This document shows positions 62,517 through 64,000 of a DNA stretch of 64,000 bases, in pieces. Each line of letters starts with the position of its first letter. The first letter of the stretch is position 1. The position numbers and the translations under genes were made by a program. Source of the stretch: Stappia sp. MMSF_3263. GTDB taxonomy: Bacteria; Pseudomonadota; Alphaproteobacteria; Rhizobiales; Stappiaceae. The notes beneath the pieces are model-generated. The model was given only the letters and a program-made list of their open reading frames with translations. It made no database searches and was not told where the DNA came from. The stretch lies in assembly GCF_030733745.1 (NCBI RefSeq), contig NZ_JASHIK010000011.1, forward strand, positions 62,001 to 126,000, in the 5' to 3' direction.

Positions 62517-62531
62517 TTGTGCATTGCACAA
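62517..62531. promoter_or_regulatory. NtrC-like palindrome upstream of nrtA
   Basis: TTGTGCA-T-TGCACAA is a perfect 15-bp palindrome containing the GCAC halves of NtrC sites, about 125 bp upstream of the sigma-54-like promoter. A TGCACC half-site lies at 62589-62594. Such positions suit NtrC activation under nitrogen limitation. Confidence 0.5.
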
Positions 62532-62647
62532 GGATTGGTCAGATGCCCTGTCGCTTTGCCCTGCCTTTTGGCGCTGCGCTGGCCGTCATGCACCGGAGCT
62601 GTTTCCGAAAATCCAGTTGAATCAATCCTGCGGACATTTTTCGCCAG

Positions 62648-62664
62648 TTGGCATGTCTCCTGCA
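62648..62664 (+). promoter_or_regulatory. Sigma-54-type promoter of the nitrate assimilation operon
   Basis: TTGGCATG-TCTC-CTGCA has the invariant GG (62650-62651) and GC (62662-62663) spaced exactly 10 nt, and matches the TTGGCACG-N4-TTGCA consensus except at two positions. The transcription start is expected near 62675, upstream of the hairpins and terminator. Confidence 0.65.
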
Positions 62665-62676
62665 TTGAAGTAGGCG

Positions 62677-62718
62677 GGCCGAAGATGGCCACGACATAAC
62701 GCGTCCAAGGACGGACGC
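62677..62718 (+). promoter_or_regulatory. NasT (ANTAR) two-hairpin RNA target in nrtA leader
   Basis: Hairpin P1 is GGCC-GAAGAT-GGCC (62677-62690) and hairpin P2 is GCGTCC-AAGGAC-GGACGC (62701-62718). Both have 6-nt loops. P2 has the A1 and G4 loop bases that characterise ANTAR targets; P1 has G1 and G4. They lie right after the expected sigma-54 start and before a terminator. The overall order matches NasR/NasT-regulated leaders. Confidence 0.7.
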
Positions 62719-62726
62719 TTCGGCAA

Positions 62727-62786
62727 AGCCGCCGTTGAGATCTGCCAGCGCCCTCCCGCGCCGGTGTCTCGACGGCGGCTTTTTTA
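62727..62786 (+). terminator. Leader terminator controlled by NasT
   Basis: AGCCGCCGTTGAGA (62727-62740) pairs with 62767-62780 (one G-U pair) and is followed by a run of six T (62780-62785). It stands between the ANTAR hairpins and the nrtA-like start, so it should block expression until NasT acts. The segment CGGC-AAA-GCCG (62721-62731) could form an alternative hairpin competing with the left arm. Confidence 0.85.
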
Positions 62787-62838
62787 TTGGTGACGCGGGC
62801 AGGCCTGGGGCGTGCCGCGCGCAGGAGGGAGAACAGTC

Positions 62839-64000
62839 GTGATCCAGATCCCGCTTTCCATCACGCGAACGACGATGGCCGGGCTTTTCGGCCTCGCGAT
62901 CATGGCGGCGACACCGCTTGGCGCGCAGGCCCAGACCTTGCTGCCGGAGAAGGACGAGCTGAAATTCGGCTTCATCAAGCTGACCGACATGGCGCCGCTG
63001 GCGATCGCCTACGAGAAGGGCTTCTTCGAGGACGAGGGCCTGTTCGTGACGCTGGAGCCGCAGGCCAACTGGAAGGTGCTGCTCGACCGGGTGATCACCG
63101 GTGAGCTCGACGGCGCCCACATGCTGGCCGGCCAGCCGCTTGCCGCGACCATCGGCTTCGGCACCAAGGCGCATATCGTGACGCCGTTTTCGATGGACCT
63201 GAACGGCAACGGCATCACCGTTTCCAACGAGGTCTGGGAGATGATGAAGCCGCATCTTGCCATGCAGGCCGACGGCAAGCCCGTGCATCCGATCCCGGCA
63301 AGCGCCTTGAAGCCGGTCGTCGACGGCTTCAAGGCGCAGGGGCGGCCCTTCAACATGGGCATGGTGTTCCCTGTCTCGACCCACAATTACGAGCTGCGCT
63401 ACTGGCTCGCCTCCGGCAACATCCATCCCGGCTTCTATTCGAGCTCCGACATTTCCGGGCAGATCAAGGCCGATGCGCTGCTCTCCGTCACCCCGCCACC
63501 GCAGATGCCGGCAACGCTCGAGGCCGGCACGATCAACGGCTATTGCGTTGGCGAGCCGTGGAACCAGCAGGCGGTGTTCAAGGGCATCGGCGTGCCGGTG
63601 ATCACCGATTACGAGATCTGGAAGAACAATCCGGAGAAGGTCTTCGGCCTGACCAAGGAGTTCACCGAAACCAATCCGAATACCACGCTGGCGCTGACCA
63701 AGGCGCTGATCCGCGCGGCACGCTGGCTTGACGAGAACGACAATGCCAACCGGATGGAGGCCGTCGAGATCCTGTCGCGGCCCGAATATGTCGGTGCCGA
63801 TGCGGAGGTCATCGCCAACTCGATGACCGGCACGTTCGAATACGAGAAGGGCGACACGCGCGAAGTGCCGGACTTCAACGTCTTCTACCGCTACTTCGCG
63901 ACCTATCCCTATTATTCCGATGCGGTCTGGTACCTCACCCAGATGCGCCGCTGGGGCCAGATCGGCGAGCACAAGCCCGACGACTGGTATGCCGACGTGG
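62839..64000 (+). CDS. nrtA: NrtA-type nitrate/nitrite ABC binding protein, C-terminus outside window
   Basis: The frame opens at GTG 62839, preceded by GGAGGGAG, and remains open to the window edge (387 codons, no stop). The product has a signal peptide ending near GAQAQ, then [58 protein letters not shown] and [14 protein letters not shown], the NrtA/CmpA pattern. It binds nitrate in the periplasm for an NrtBC permease that should follow. Expression is probably controlled by a sigma-54-type promoter and by NasT antitermination. An ATG at 62875 is an alternative start. Confidence 0.93.
   Translation, partial: MIQIPLSITRTTMAGLFGLAIMAATPLGAQAQTLLPEKDELKFGFIKLTDMAPLAIAYEKGFFEDEGLFVTLEPQANWKVLLDRVITGELDGAHMLAGQPLAATIGFGTKAHIVTPFSMDLNGNGITVSNEVWEMMKPHLAMQADGKPVHPIPASALKPVVDGFKAQGRPFNMGMVFPVSTHNYELRYWLASGNIHPGFYSSSDISGQIKADALLSVTPPPQMPATLEAGTINGYCVGEPWNQQAVFKGIGVPVITDYEIWKNNPEKVFGLTKEFTETNPNTTLALTKALIRAARWLDENDNANRMEAVEILSRPEYVGADAEVIANSMTGTFEYEKGDTREVPDFNVFYRYFATYPYYSDAVWYLTQMRRWGQIGEHKPDDWYADV

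Noticed and set aside
62659-62674. Alternative ANTAR hairpin CCTGC-ATTGAA-GTAGG with A1/G4 loop
   Set aside because: It overlaps the -12 element of the sigma-54-like promoter and would lie upstream of the expected transcription start. It becomes the better P1 if the start is mapped further upstream.

Overview
The window is 64 kb of GC-rich DNA with tightly packed operons, many ATGA or TGATG stop/start overlaps, and almost no intergenic waste. Gene content (TRAP and ABC uptake systems, a KduI/KduD/UxuA/UxuB/UxaC uronate locus, a NasT/NasS/NrtA nitrate-sensing locus, ArsR-ArsC-ArsC-ArsH, an MmgE/PrpD and CoA-transferase catabolic block) fits a chromosomal accessory region of an alphaproteobacterium of the Hyphomicrobiales/Rhodobacterales type. 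The species cannot be named from the sequence. I see no rRNA, tRNA, CRISPR array, insertion sequence, integrase or phage gene.

Layout. (1) 1-22.3 kb is a catabolic block. It holds the end of a TRAP transporter, two tandem paralogous GntR regulators, an AroE-family dehydrogenase, a methyltransferase overlapping a class III CoA-transferase, a CitE-like lyase, an SDR plus aldehyde dehydrogenase joined to a complete LivKHMGF-type ABC importer, a secreted cyclase-family hydrolase, a zinc alcohol dehydrogenase with a LysR regulator, a MaoC-like hydratase / MmgE-PrpD / acyl-CoA dehydrogenase operon, and a divergent [2Fe-2S] ferredoxin and cytochrome P450. The enzymes suggest oxidation, CoA activation, hydration and C-C cleavage of one or more branched or dicarboxylic acids. 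The substrate is not decidable from sequence. (2) 22.3-27.6 kb is an ABC importer that looks like the iron type but lacks the adjacent Tyr-Tyr pair of ferric-binding proteins, with an inositol-monophosphatase-family phosphatase. A sugar-phosphate or other organophosphate importer is more likely. (3) 27.9-31.8 kb carries a Na/Pi cotransporter-like protein and an arsenic operon with two mechanistically different arsenate reductases and ArsH but no efflux pump. (4) 32-36.3 kb carries an orphan LysR gene, a TetR-controlled operon (DHFR-like reductase, SnoaL-like, VOC protein) with a very clear promoter/operator, and a cold-shock protein.

(5) 36.4-46.3 kb is a hexuronate / pectin-oligomer locus: UxuA, UxuB, KduD, KduI, a KdgF-like cupin, a TRAP transporter, UxaC and a divergent GntR regulator, all converging on 2-keto-3-deoxygluconate. 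(6) 46.4-51 kb has a small ABM monooxygenase-fold gene, an AraC regulator and a two-gene type I secretion system without substrate or outer-membrane partner. (7) 51-60.6 kb is a peptide ABC importer (DppABCDF) fused into one operon with an M81/MlrC peptidase and a DSD1/D-threonine-aldolase-fold PLP enzyme, divergent from RidA and an RpiR regulator. Two matching 17-bp palindromes lie in the shared promoter region. (8) 60.7-64 kb is the nitrate-responsive NasT (ANTAR) and NasS pair followed by a leader with a sigma-54-like promoter, a hexaloop hairpin and a strong terminator ahead of an NrtA-type gene that runs off the window.

A recurring feature is that each of the five periplasmic-binding-protein/permease junctions present carries a perfect or nearly perfect GC-rich hairpin without a following U-tract.
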